In this document: piece after piece, positions 1 through 9,800 of the stretch
Layout of the letters: every line of letters starts with the position of its first letter
Position numbering within the stretch: position 1 is the first letter of the stretch
Assembly: GCA_025349905.2 (NCBI GenBank)
Contig: MU624931.1
Location: 1 to 16,973, forward strand
DNA from: Blastocladiella britannica
Taxonomy: Eukaryota > Blastocladiomycota > Blastocladiomycetes > Blastocladiales > Blastocladiaceae
Length of the DNA stretch: 16,973 nt
Reading direction: 5' to 3'
Position numbers and translations under genes: made by a program
Notes under the pieces: model-generated
Databases searched by the model: none
Told to the model about the DNA's origin: nothing
Seen by the model: the letters and a program-made list of their open reading frames with translations, nothing else

Positions 1-978
1 CGCGACACCATGCTCAACCTGGCGTGGATTCTCAAAGTGACGGCATCGTCCTGGAACACTGAGGAACTCGACCGGCTCGACTTGATGGTGCCGGCAATGG
101 TCTTGCTTTCTACGTCGACTGACTTTGATACGGCGCTGGAGGCCGTGACTGGGTTCAAGAATGTGGCACTTGTGAAAAGTGTGGGCATCACTCGCCGAGT
201 ACTCGAGCTCGGCGGCACCGGTGCGATCGTGGCGCTGTTGACCCGGACGCTCGACTCGGACTGGACCGTCCCCAATAAGCGATCCATCATCCAGCAGGCC
301 ATGATGGCATTGTTGCTCTTGACGGTGTTCGGAGATGTCCAGTGCGTCTTCAAGGCAGGGATCTCGGCCTTGCTCCCACAACTCCTGGCATCGTCCGACG
401 ACCCGACCTTCATTGGGATCATGTCCACCCTGGCCAACCTCGTTTTCCTTGGCACCGAGTCGCAGGTATTGGAAGTGCTGACTCCAAACACCCTCGTGGC
501 CGTTACCGCTCGGGTCATTGGAACGCAGCGCCGTCGGCGGCAGGCCGTCCGGTCCAACTGCGTCCATGTCCTCTCGATGGCGGCGACCAATGGGTGCCAC
601 ACCAACAGCCACGCCATCATGGCGGCGCTGTATGCGGGCGGACTGGTGCGCAGCACTGTCGCGATGCTCAATGCCGACTACCGGGCCCAGGATGGGATGA
701 GTGCGTGCAGTGCGCTGGAGGGCGTCTTGCTGTTTGAGCGACGCAATCCCGAGACATCGCCGGGGTTCCGGGCGGCGCTGGATGCCCTCGTTGACGCTGA
801 CGGAGGCGAGTTCCCGGGTGCCGTGACCTCCGCAGCCGAGCGCGACAGCGCGGTGGAGGCCCTGGTTACCAAGTTCTCGCTGCTGATGAGCCATAACGAT
901 GGTGAATTGCCAAAGCCCACAACGATTTCGTTTGCGGTGCCAACGGACTCGGACCTCTCTCTCCCTCGTGCTGAATAA
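1..978 (+). CDS. Importin-alpha-like armadillo-repeat protein, C-terminal part (gene runs off the left edge)
   Basis: The frame is open from base 1 (three codons before the first visible ATG at 10) to the TAA at 976-978, so this is the 3' part of a longer gene. The visible 325 residues are almost all helical, with spaced Leu/Val/Ala and the two- or three-helix rhythm of armadillo repeats (for example around LVPAMVLL, VLELGGTGAIVALL, AGISALLPQLLAS and MSTLANLVFLG). The opening part, with NLAWIL followed by a PA-V-LL stretch, resembles the 'NATWTLSNL ... PALP-L' repeats of importin-alpha, the adaptor that carries NLS cargo through nuclear pores. The usual binding-groove Trp/Asn ladder is weak here, so a divergent importin-alpha or another ARM protein is equally possible. 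No intron is needed in this part. The stop codon overlaps an AATAAA, and the next gene starts 14 bp later. Confidence 0.6.
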   Translation, partial: RDTMLNLAWILKVTASSWNTEELDRLDLMVPAMVLLSTSTDFDTALEAVTGFKNVALVKSVGITRRVLELGGTGAIVALLTRTLDSDWTVPNKRSIIQQAMMALLLLTVFGDVQCVFKAGISALLPQLLASSDDPTFIGIMSTLANLVFLGTESQVLEVLTPNTLVAVTARVIGTQRRRRQAVRSNCVHVLSMAATNGCHTNSHAIMAALYAGGLVRSTVAMLNADYRAQDGMSACSALEGVLLFERRNPETSPGFRAALDALVDADGGEFPGAVTSAAERDSAVEALVTKFSLLMSHNDGELPKPTTISFAVPTDSDLSLPRAE

Positions 979-979
979 A
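974..979 (+). promoter_or_regulatory. AATAAA polyadenylation-type signal overlapping the stop codon
   Basis: The hexamer AATAAA contains the TAA stop (976-978) of the armadillo-repeat gene and is followed by an A/T-rich run up to the next ATG at 993. If it is used, cleavage would fall inside the coding region of the next gene, so the two transcripts would overlap. Confidence 0.5.
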
Positions 980-992
980 AAAATAATTAAAT

Positions 993-2385
993 ATGCCGAT
1001 CCAATTGCCCCCGGACCCCGCTGCACCACGGCCTTCTGCTGCCGCGTTCGGTGCCACCGCATCGTCGCTTCTTGCGCGCGTGCCGACCATCAATAGCGGG
1101 TCGATTGGCGCAGCGGCCAAGGCAGTGCCACTGGCCACGCGCACCTATCTCGCGGTGCTGGTGGCCACGTTCCTGATATCGGCCATGCGCGGGATGACGC
1201 CGGCCGTCGGCGAGGTCTGCCACCCGCCGCATGCGCTGTTTGCGTGGTCATCGCGTACGCTTCTCCATTTATACTCCGGCCCATGCGGAGCACGACCTGA
1301 TTTACAGAATAATACACAGTCCTGACGATCTGGGTCTCGCCCCTGCTGCAAGCATCGTTCTTGCTCTTGATCATCAACGGACTGGCCGGTGGGTCGATCA
1401 TGGCGCACCTGGAGCGCAAAGACGGATCGCTGGCGGCGGCGTTATCGGTTGGGCTCGTGTTGCCGCTGCTGATTGCTGTTGCGCACTGGGCGTTCCATGG
1501 GATCTTTTACTTTGTGGGCCTAGTGCGCTCCATCGACTGCACCGTCGGCAACTCGGGCGTCATGTTTGCGCTGTTTACCGCCAGCTGCATGGGAGCCGAC
1601 TTTCAGCCTGCGTATGTCATTTCATCAAGGTTTGGCTTTGGTTTGGCTGGACTGACCTGCCATCCATTGTTTTCAATATGATAGGATTTCCGGCCAGGTC
1701 AGGATCCCGGCGATCGCGTACCCGTGGATCCTGCTGGTGCTTGTGCAGCTTTTCTACCCTGACGCGTCGTTTGTGGGACACTTGGCCGCCATTTCCGTAG
1801 GCCTTATTGGTACATTTCAATATCCCTTTTTTCAATTTATTGATCACGCACACACTGATCGCGCACAATGGAAAACAATTTCACAGTAAGCCAACTACCA
1901 AAGCTGCTGCAACCGCCGGCAGCGCTGGCCGATCGCATCGAGACATCGTCGTTCCCGGTGCTGAGGCGCATCACGTCGCTGGCCAGCTATGTGCCGCATG
2001 AACCCGCCACCGCGCTGCCGCGCTATGCAAGCGTCACGGGTGATGCCGCTGCTGGATATGATACCGACGACGATGCTCGGCCCATTGTTGGCGCTGCGGT
2101 CGGTGGCAGCGCTAGTGGGCCATTCTCGCTCGGAGATGACGGCGATGCGGCCATGTGCGCTTTTAAACCTTTTGTTTGATTCGGACACAAAACTCACTTT
2201 TAAAAACAAAATTTGACAGTCCTGGCCCAGGCGCACTGTTGCATGAGGCACCGGCTGGTCATGTGGCATTACCGCCGTCGCCACAGAACAATGCGCTGTT
2301 CTCGGACAGCGACGACGGTGAGGATCCGGGCAGTCCGCTTGTGATTCCCGCCAATCCCAAGGAGGCTGGTCGATTGCTGATTTGA
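993..2385 (+). CDS. Rhomboid-family intramembrane serine protease, RHBDD1-like, five exons
   Basis: Proposed model: join 993-1254, 1320-1611, 1685-1809, 1887-2154, 2220-2385, giving 370 aa. Every junction keeps frame. Introns start GTACGC, GTATGT, GTACAT and GTGCGC, end in AG, and most have a CTGAC/CTGAT-like branch site. Several hydrophobic segments are visible (about residues 50-66, then across exons 2 and 3). The rhomboid catalytic Ser is in GNSGVMFAL (Ser166) and the catalytic His in SFVGHLAAISVGL (His217). The spacing and the segment after the His (a short hydrophilic Q-P-K stretch) recall RHBDD1/RHBDL4, an ER protease that cuts membrane proteins for degradation. The helix-2 motif keeps an Asn (LLIING) but has Gln where many rhomboids have His (LLQAS). 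The C-terminal ~130 residues are polar, with acidic patches (YDTDDDA, SDSDDGED), and probably cytosolic. Both catalytic residues are present, so activity is plausible. The second intron could also end at 1702 in frame; 1684 was chosen because the extra residues fit the family better. Confidence 0.8.
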
Positions 2386-2475
2386 TTTGAAAAGGAGGTC
2401 AATGCAGTGCTTATCACATATTATTTTCCCATCGAAATGGCGAAACTGACTTAGCGTGAAAAAAGAAGGGAATAT

Positions 2476-5400
2476 ATGAACAAAAGGGTGTGCATGAGTA
2501 AGCTCCCTGTTGGCGATCCAATTCCAGCATTGCTTGCTTTATTTTTTATCCTTTCGTATTGCATATCCCTTGCATCGAGTCCGACATTTATTAGACCAGC
2601 CGAAAATGCCGCCAATGACGCTGTCCCCAACAGTCACGACTGCATCCGAATCACAACCTGTGGCACCTGTGGCACCCAAACGCCGACGCAGCATCGACAG
2701 TACCAGGACCTGGGGCTGTTTGTTTCCAAGCGCATTGCTCCGCCGTCGTCGCCGGCGACGGGACCGCCCAATCAATGCGGTCAATCGACCAGGAGCATCA
2801 GTGGGGATGTTTGGTGGGGCTGATCAAGCGAGAGTGGATTCGGACACAGATGACGAGCGGCCGCTTGGTGAGCTGGTAACGATCGCAGGAGCACCGCCAG
2901 CTGCTGCTGCTGCTGCTGTCGCTGGTTTTGGTGCAGTATTGGGCGCTTCTGCTGCTGCGGGAGGCGGTCTGGGTGTGCTTGAAGGCCACTTGCCAAATCC
3001 GCATGCATCCATTTCAGCCCATGACTCTGGTGCGCTGTTTCCCATCCCTGATTTTTTTTCTTTCCCACTTTCCTCTTTCGGGTGCACTCGATCCCTCGTG
3101 GATCACGTCTTTTTTTCTGTCTTCGCGACTTGCCGCGAACTCACGTCCGATCCTCATTTTGCCTTTTTGACTTAGCCGAGAACGCGGAACACGACTCCGC
3201 CACCAGCGACGCGCCGCTGTTCTCTCCGCTCCGCTTCGTCCCGACCCACGCCAATGTAATCGCCCTTCCCTCTGGTGGAGTCACACCGCCGGAACCCCTC
3301 TCACCTAAGCTGCGCTCACCCCGTCTGTTTATGAGTGCGTCTCCGCCGCCCGGGGACGTGCTGCTGCGGCGTCGCGTGCCGGCGTTCGAGCGCGTGTACT
3401 ACGAGGACAAGTCCGATGCGGCCGCACTGGTCACGCAGCTGCGCAACTTGACCACCGCCACCGTCAGCGCGGTACTGGAGCGCAATTACCGACAAGCACC
3501 CGATATTTTGACGCGCGCATTGTTTGCGGCGATGGTGGCGCGGCGGCGTGGGGCGGGTAACGACGACGACCATCTTATTGGTCACGGGCAAAGCGGGAGT
3601 ACCGGCGATCAGGCCGCTGCCGGCACGCCGTCGCCGCCGCCAGAGCTCTTGCACCCGTTGATGGATAACGGCGACCGGCCACCCATCAGCCCGTCATGGT
3701 CATCGTCGTTTTCTTCCTCCCCGCCACTGATGAGTGGTAATAGGATCACCGCTGGTACCGGCCGAACGACGGAATCGCAGCGACACGCCATGGCCGCCGC
3801 GCAGCGGCTGCTGACGCACACGGTGTGGGCCGTCACGCACGAAGTGTTTGCGAAACTGCAGCACTCGCCGTCGCTGCCCTCGATGCGCGCCATGCTCATG
3901 CGGCCGCGCGCCGCCGTACCGGTTTTGTTGCTGTCGTGCCCGCCCGCCGTCGACGAGCTGTACGCTGACTTGGTCGCGCGCGCGTACGAGGCCGTGAATA
4001 TCGCTCGCGCTCACAAGCCCGCCGCCGGGTCGTCGTCCCGTGGGCAGGTGCCGCAGCAACAACAACATCAACGCGGCCATGACTCGGTCGGCGACGAGTG
4101 GACGGACGACCCAGCGTGGCCCGTGCGGGCGCGACACCCGAGTGTAATTGATCACCAGGTCGCGGTCAAGCGGCGGGCATCGCGCGTGTCGGTGGCCACC
4201 ACCGTTTCGTGGGACGCGGTGCTGGAGGCGGTGCCCATTCCCCTCCTTCACAAGAACAGCCTTGACGTTGTTGACGACGAGGACGAAGATGACGATGACG
4301 ACAGCTACGACGATGACGGTGGTAACGCAAGCCGCCCGCAAGTCCGCATCGAATCCGAGCCCGGCACGGCGGGCGTGACGGCCCCGGCCAAGCACACGGT
4401 CCGGCGGTCGGAAATCAAGGACCACAGCAAAGAGACGGACTGGATCCACCACCCGGACCCGGCGTTGCTGCCGTCGTGGTTCACGGACACGACCCTAGCG
4501 CCCGGAGACCGGCTGGCGGCGCTGCTGCGGCGCGAGATTGCGTCGGCGACCATGCAGCTGATGCGCTCAATCCATGCTGCCGGGCTCGCGGTACCCACCC
4601 CGCGCTCGCTCTACGACTTTGTGTTGCGAGCAGTGCGCCTGTTCCTGTACATTGATGCCGCCGACGACGGGCTCTGTTGGACATGGACCGACGCGCCGGG
4701 TGCCGGAATTGACCCGGCAACCATGGAAGTGATCAATCGCCGACACCCGCACGAGATCATGGATTGCTGCTGCTGCACGGTGCTATTTTCGGTTGCGCCG
4801 GGACTCGTCAAGGAGTCGCATCCCCTCGAGTCGATCGCGCACGGCAACACGGTGATTGTCGAGGTGGTGGTCCCCGAGCAGGTGTACGTGGTGCGCGAAG
4901 CCCCGTCGCTGTCGCAGTCGTGGTCCACCATGCAGTCGAGCATGGGCGCTGCGCTCGTGGACAGCGCCGTTGGCGGGAGCCGGGAGGCGTTGCATGCGTC
5001 CACTCCCGTCGTCGACGGCTACGCGTACGCCAGCACGGACGACGCAATGCTGATGTTGCCGCCGCCGCGCCAGCTGCCGTCGCGGCATTCCTCGTCCTCG
5101 GCTTCGTCGTCGGGTTCGTCGTCGGGTTCGTCCTTGCAGGGCCTTCACTTTACGGCCCGAAGGTTGCCGCCACCGGGTCTCTCGCTGGCGATAGTAGATC
5201 CGGTGACGTCGCCGTCCCGGCAATCGGCGGCCGCCTCTTCCTTGGCCACACTGCAGACCGCAAGATCACCGGACGAGGCGCTCGGCCCTGCTGTCGTGCC
5301 TCAGTACCCGAATGCGGCTCAGGCGCCGCTTGGCGTGTTGCCGCGGGCTGTGCGAGTGCCCAGGAAAACAGCGGTAACATCAAATGCAGTACCCGCCGTC

Positions 5401-5622
5401 GCAGCAGGAGGAAGTGGTGACGGTGGTTGTGTCCTTTCGCCCGCGAGCAGCGGCACTTGCGTGTCCCTGATGGTGTCCCCAGGTCGTGTGGGCGGCGCCG
5501 AGATTGTCACCGGAGGAGAAGGAGGAGGAGCGTCGACCACGCGACACCCCGAGCAGACCCGGCTCAAGAAGATGCTCGAGCACCCGGCGATGCCCAATGT
5601 TGTTTCTCCTGCGATTGTCTAA
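2476..5622 (+). CDS. Unrecognised large low-complexity protein, three exons
   Basis: Proposed model: join 2476-2497, 2595-3029, 3176-5622, giving 967 aa. The second intron (GTGCGC to CTTAG, 146 bp) is well supported: the frames match and no other AG occurs between the donor and that acceptor. The first intron (GTAAGC to ATTAG) also keeps frame, but translation could instead start at ATG 2606, which has A at -3, giving 956 aa. I do not recognise a family. Visible features are a basic region with PKRRR (about residue 36) and seven Arg (57-63) that could be a nuclear signal, an Ala-rich stretch, and a more ordered part after a VPAFERVYYEDKSDAAALV segment. A strongly acidic D/E tract lies near residue 515-535, a second ordered segment of about 150 residues follows it, four consecutive Cys (about 683-686) lie within that segment, and the C-terminal ~200 residues are Ser/Pro/Gly-rich. 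The two ordered parts are the best targets for a remote-homology search. The stop lies 27 bp before the ATP10 start. Confidence 0.75.
2901..2918 (+). repeat. (CTG)6 trinucleotide repeat in coding sequence
   Basis: Six perfect CTG units lie in the second exon of the orphan gene. They are read in the GCT frame and encode part of an alanine run. It is a likely site of length variation. Confidence 0.8.
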
Positions 5623-5649
5623 AAATCGATTCTTGTTTTGCGTTATAAA

Positions 5650-6817
5650 ATGATGCTCCTCGGACGCGCTCCTACATTGCGGACGCTGCTGCTGCGGTCC
5701 GTCGGCACTCGGGCACTGGCATCTCAAACCCCTGTTCCGCCGACGCCGCCAACAACACCGACGACACCAGCGAAAGGTGCCGCCCAGCAACCAGCGACTC
5801 CTCCATCGGCGCCTGCACCGCCGCCGTCGCCTCCGCAAACGCCTGCATCGCTGCCCCGACGCGTTTATGCGTCGCTGTACAATTTTTTCAGCAAGGAGCG
5901 GCGACTGGAGCGCCGGCCATCGCTGTACGCGTCGCACTCGTTCTACTTATCGTGGGCCATAAATGACTCAATACCGTACCACTCGAACCCGCTGCTATCT
6001 ATTATCATTACAGGCAGAAAGAATTTCACGAGAGCTACTGGAAGGACTTGCATGGTTCGTTTTATCCTTTGGACTTCTTGGACTTGGCTGCCTTGCCCCG
6101 TACTGACTGGTACTCCAATAACAGAAATCAACAAGACAAAGGGCAAGCTGTACACTGCGTCGTCAGTGCTGGCGAAACCCGCGCACGCGACCGCGTTTCC
6201 GGCGCTGATGGTGCACCCGCTCCACCGGCCCGACGACAAGATCAACATCCTGGACCGGCTTGCGGGGAACGTCTCGCTGGTCACTATTGCCACCTCGACC
6301 TATGGCGACGTGCGTTTTCATAATGTTGTTTTGTTGAGGGATCCTCTCACTGAAATGGATGTAAAAATATAGAACCACACCAAGTCGTTCGAAATGCCGT
6401 TCCGGTCGGCATTCCCCGACCTTCCCGTTGCCCAGGTACGCGTTTGGTTTATGCTGTTGATCTTTTGTCGTCGTGATGAAAGGAACGATCGAGGATCACT
6501 CACCTCCAACACAACAACAACAAAAAAAACAGATCAGCATGGCTGACACCCCAGCCAAATCATGGGTGCTCCGTGTCAACATGCGTTACACGGCGGCCAA
6601 AGTACCCAAGGCAGTGCACCCGTGGTACTTTGTGTCCATGTTTGAGGACGTAGACCCGCCGCTCAAGCACCTGGCCATCACCAACCGGTACATTGGCTGG
6701 GTGTACCTTGTGGACGCGAAAGGCCGCGTGCGGTGGCGCGCGCACGGGATCGCCGAGGCCGCCGAGCTCGAGGCGCTGGGTCGGTGCACGCAGGAGCTGT
6801 TGAACGAGTCCCAATAA
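5650..6817 (+). CDS. ATP10: Mitochondrial F1Fo-ATPase assembly factor Atp10, five exons
   Basis: Proposed model: join 5650-5924, 6014-6054, 6125-6309, 6373-6435, 6533-6817, giving 282 aa with all frames consistent. Intron donors are GTACGC, GTTCGT, GTGCGT and GTACGC. Atp10 is an inner-membrane factor that binds Atp6 and helps assemble the Fo sector of ATP synthase. The N-terminus (MMLLGRAPTLRTLLLRSVGTR) is Arg/Leu-rich with no acidic residues, as in mitochondrial presequences, and is followed by a Pro/Thr-rich linker to about residue 75. The family core follows: FFSKERRLERR, then QKEFHESYWKDLHEINKTKG across three exons, and at the C-terminus NRYIGWVYLVDAKGRVRW (239-256), matching the Atp10 'NRYIGWVYLLD-GRIRW' signature. 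Length is close to yeast Atp10. Exon 2 is only 41 bp. The stop sits in an AATAAA, and the BRWD gene converges 27 bp away. ATP10 is typical of fungi and plants and absent from animals as far as I know. Confidence 0.9.
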
Positions 6818-6818
6818 A
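6813..6818 (+). promoter_or_regulatory. AATAAA polyadenylation-type signal overlapping the ATP10 stop codon
   Basis: AATAAA contains the TAA stop at 6815-6817. Cleavage 10-30 nt downstream would fall within or just past the 27-bp gap, so the mRNA end would reach the antisense of the BRWD last exon. Confidence 0.5.
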
Positions 6819-6844
6819 CAAAAACACGGTATTTATATATTCAT
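6818..6844. other. 27-bp convergent intergenic spacer
   Basis: Only 27 A/T-rich bases separate the stop codons of ATP10 (plus strand) and the BRWD gene (minus strand). There is no room for two separate 3' UTRs, so the two mRNAs very probably overlap in antisense. On the minus strand the spacer reads ATGAATATATAAATACC, which offers only weak variants of a polyadenylation hexamer. Confidence 0.7.
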
Positions 6845-9800
6845 TCATGACCGCTGCCGTTTCCGCGGCGGAGCGCCGTACTCGTCGTCATCGTCTTCGT
6901 CGCCATCGCTACTTTGGTTGGTCGGGCGGCGCGTCGACGACCGTGTGGGTCGGGAACCGGCGAATTGTAATGCGGCCACGGCCGCAGCAGCCGCACTGCG
7001 CTTTGGACGGCCGTCGTCGCCGCTATCCGACACCTCTTCGAGCGGGTCGGAATGCAGGTAATCGGGTGGCGGGTTTCGGGTTCGAGAGGGCCGTGTGGAC
7101 CGGTATGAAGACGGGGGTGGTGCGGCAAGGGAAGCACGATCAGGTGCGGACGGCATGCCGGCGTGTCCGCCAGTGGACCGCGAGAGCGCTGTTCGCAGCG
7201 ACGACCGGCGGTTGGGAGAGAGCAGAGGTGCGGCGGGCGGGTCACGATGAGCGGCGGATCGCGGTGACGTGCGCTGCGGCCGGCGTTGGGTGACGCGCTG
7301 GGGACGGGCAGTACGGCTATTGCTACTGCTGCTGCGTTGGCGGCGACGACCGTGGCTGTCGACTTGGTCGTCATCTTGGTCGTCAGAGACATCCTCGCCA
7401 TCATAGTCGTCGCCTTTTACTTTTTCCTCCTCCTCTTTGTCAATGGGCGCCCGGGCCGCCTCGTCAAAAGAGTCGTCATCGTCATCATCAAGCTCCATAT
7501 CGTCGTCGCCCATGATAATCACCCGACCGGGGCCTATAGGGCGTGGGGGTTTCTCGGACGGGACAATATCGCTCTCGCTTGAGGGGTGGTGGTACCGAAA
7601 GTGGTCCTCGGCCGCCGATGCCGCAACCGCACTGGCGCCCGAGGACGTGGGCAGCGACGACAACAAGGACGGGCGTCGCGACCACCCGCCGTGGCGTGCG
7701 CTCAGCGGTGCTGCCGACTCGGTGCTGCTGCTGCGTCGGCTCCTTTGGACTGGGCTATCTTCAATTACATGGTCATCGTAGTCCAGATCGCCCACCGCAG
7801 ACCGGCGCGTGCGTTGCGACCGGCGGGTACGCAAGTGAGGCGGCGGGGGCGGCGGCACGTGCTGGGCCGCCGCTAGAGCGGCGGCGGCCGCTGCACGTCG
7901 TGGCGGCCGTCCGTCAGATGGGTCTTCGCGGAGCCGCGCTGGCAGCTCGACCGAAACCGACGTTCCAGCTGCTGATGCTAATCGTGTTGGTCTTGATGGT
8001 GACGACGACGACGACGATGCAATGGCAATTGCGAGCGACGCGCGCGCACGGAGCTTGGCTGCGCGCCCGGTATCGCGCGTGCCGCTCCCTCCATTGCCAC
8101 CATTCGCAGCTGCAGCCCCGGACGCCGCCATTGCATCGTCATCCTCGGACCCGGGACCGGACTGTAGCGGCGACATTGGCTGCGAGTAGCTGTTGGTCCG
8201 CTGCCGCCGCTGGCGATCGTTCGGCAACGACACGGGCAAGCGAAGCATGAGCCGGCTAGGGGAGGTGATGGTGGGGCGAGACGGCGGCGGTGAGAATAAA
8301 ACAGCATCAGTAGGAGCTGCCGTTTCTGAAGAGCGCGCTTTAAGCGTGTGGTCGAGTTCGACAATAAACTGGCGGAGCTGGTCGCGCTCGTCTTGAAACG
8401 CCATAGCGGCCGACCACAACCGGATCGCGTCCGCATACAGTTCGCGCGTTTGCCGGTAGAACCGGTTCCGGAGCCGCGCGGCAATGATGTGTGGGGAAAC
8501 GGGCCGGTTGTCGGCCCACAGCACGCCCGCTTGATCCAAGGCAGCGCCAGGACGGCTCAGCTCGTCAAACAGTTGGAGAGCCGTGTCGTACACTGGGCCG
8601 GTCAACGTCGGGCTGCTTGGCCGCTGAGAAACAAGCGTTGCGGCCGAGGTCCCACTGGCCACCACCTCCCACGACGAGACCGAGTCGGCCTGGTCGGGTG
8701 TACTGCTGCCGTCTGCTGAAGCAGAAGCGTCGGGCCGCCACTTCACCAGAAACCGGTCCCAGTGCTTGGTCGGGTCGACTGCCACGACTGTCCCGTGCCA
8801 GAGCTCGTTCTTAGCCGCGACCACATCCACCTCGTCGCCCTGGCCCACCCGTGCAGTGGTAACGACCGCGTGGTCGACGCGGTCGCGCAGCACCACAAAG
8901 TCCGGCGAGTCGGTCTCCTCGTACAGCACCTTGATCTCCTTGTGGCTGTCGGTGCGCTCCACGTGCAGCCGCACCCGCATGCTCCCCGTCTCGAGCTTGC
9001 GCGGAAACACTTCGACCTTCATGACCACGCCCTCTACCGCCTCGCCATTGTAGTTCATGGCGGTGGGCGCGCGCGTATTGTTGTACGGGTTGGGCTGGCC
9101 TGTCCCATTGTAGTCGGCCTTGATCGATTCCAGGAACCGGTGGTAGCCGTCGCGAAACACCAGCACCGAGTCGCCCTCTTGCGGGTAGTACTGTGCCGCA
9201 TTGGCGCGCGTGGAAAACAGCCACGGGGCAATGTCTGGATGCGACTCGGGCAAAAACCGCGGGTCGTCCAACTCGACCACTGGAGGCAAAGACGACTCGA
9301 GCTCGGATATGCCCGACACTGACATGGGTGAGAGCGCTGGGACAATGCCGTTGTAGTTGGATGAAAGCACTACTGGCTGCTCGAACGACAACGCCACAGG
9401 GGTCGGGGACCCTGCACCCAGTAAAATATCTTGGGAAGAGATAAAGTCGCTGGGGAAATCGTCGCGCGATGACGATCCAGCGTCCGTCAATGCCGAGCTT
9501 GGTTCCGGAGTAACGTCTCGCACGCGGCGGCGTTTCTGTGGCGGTGGTGGCGGTACTGGGGATGCCGACAAGGACGACGCAATTGCCGCTGCCACATCGG
9601 CATCCTCGCTCCCGGCACTAAGCCTGCGCTGGCGTCGGGGCACTGGTCTTGTCGCAGGCATGTCGGGGGACGTGGCGAAGTTGGCATCAATAACAAACTC
9701 CTCATCATCCGAGTCGATTTGGCGACGGCGACGGCCACGGCCACGATCGCGCTGGGACTCTGCATCGTCGTCATCGGCACCAAGCCATGTCGCTGCGTGC

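Noticed and set aside
3082..3175. Coding start of the orphan protein at the GTG at 3082
   Set aside because: GTG is not a normal start in a eukaryotic nuclear gene. The stretch is pyrimidine-rich with no AG until the CTTAG at 3175, so it is best read as intron.
3700..4452. A 250-codon minus-strand frame inside the orphan gene
   Set aside because: It is an Arg/Val/Gly-rich shadow of the GC-rich coding strand. The plus-strand frame is far longer and joins in phase to upstream exons.
5644..5649. TATAAA as a TATA box for ATP10
   Set aside because: It directly abuts the ATG at 5650, so transcription from it would start inside the coding region.
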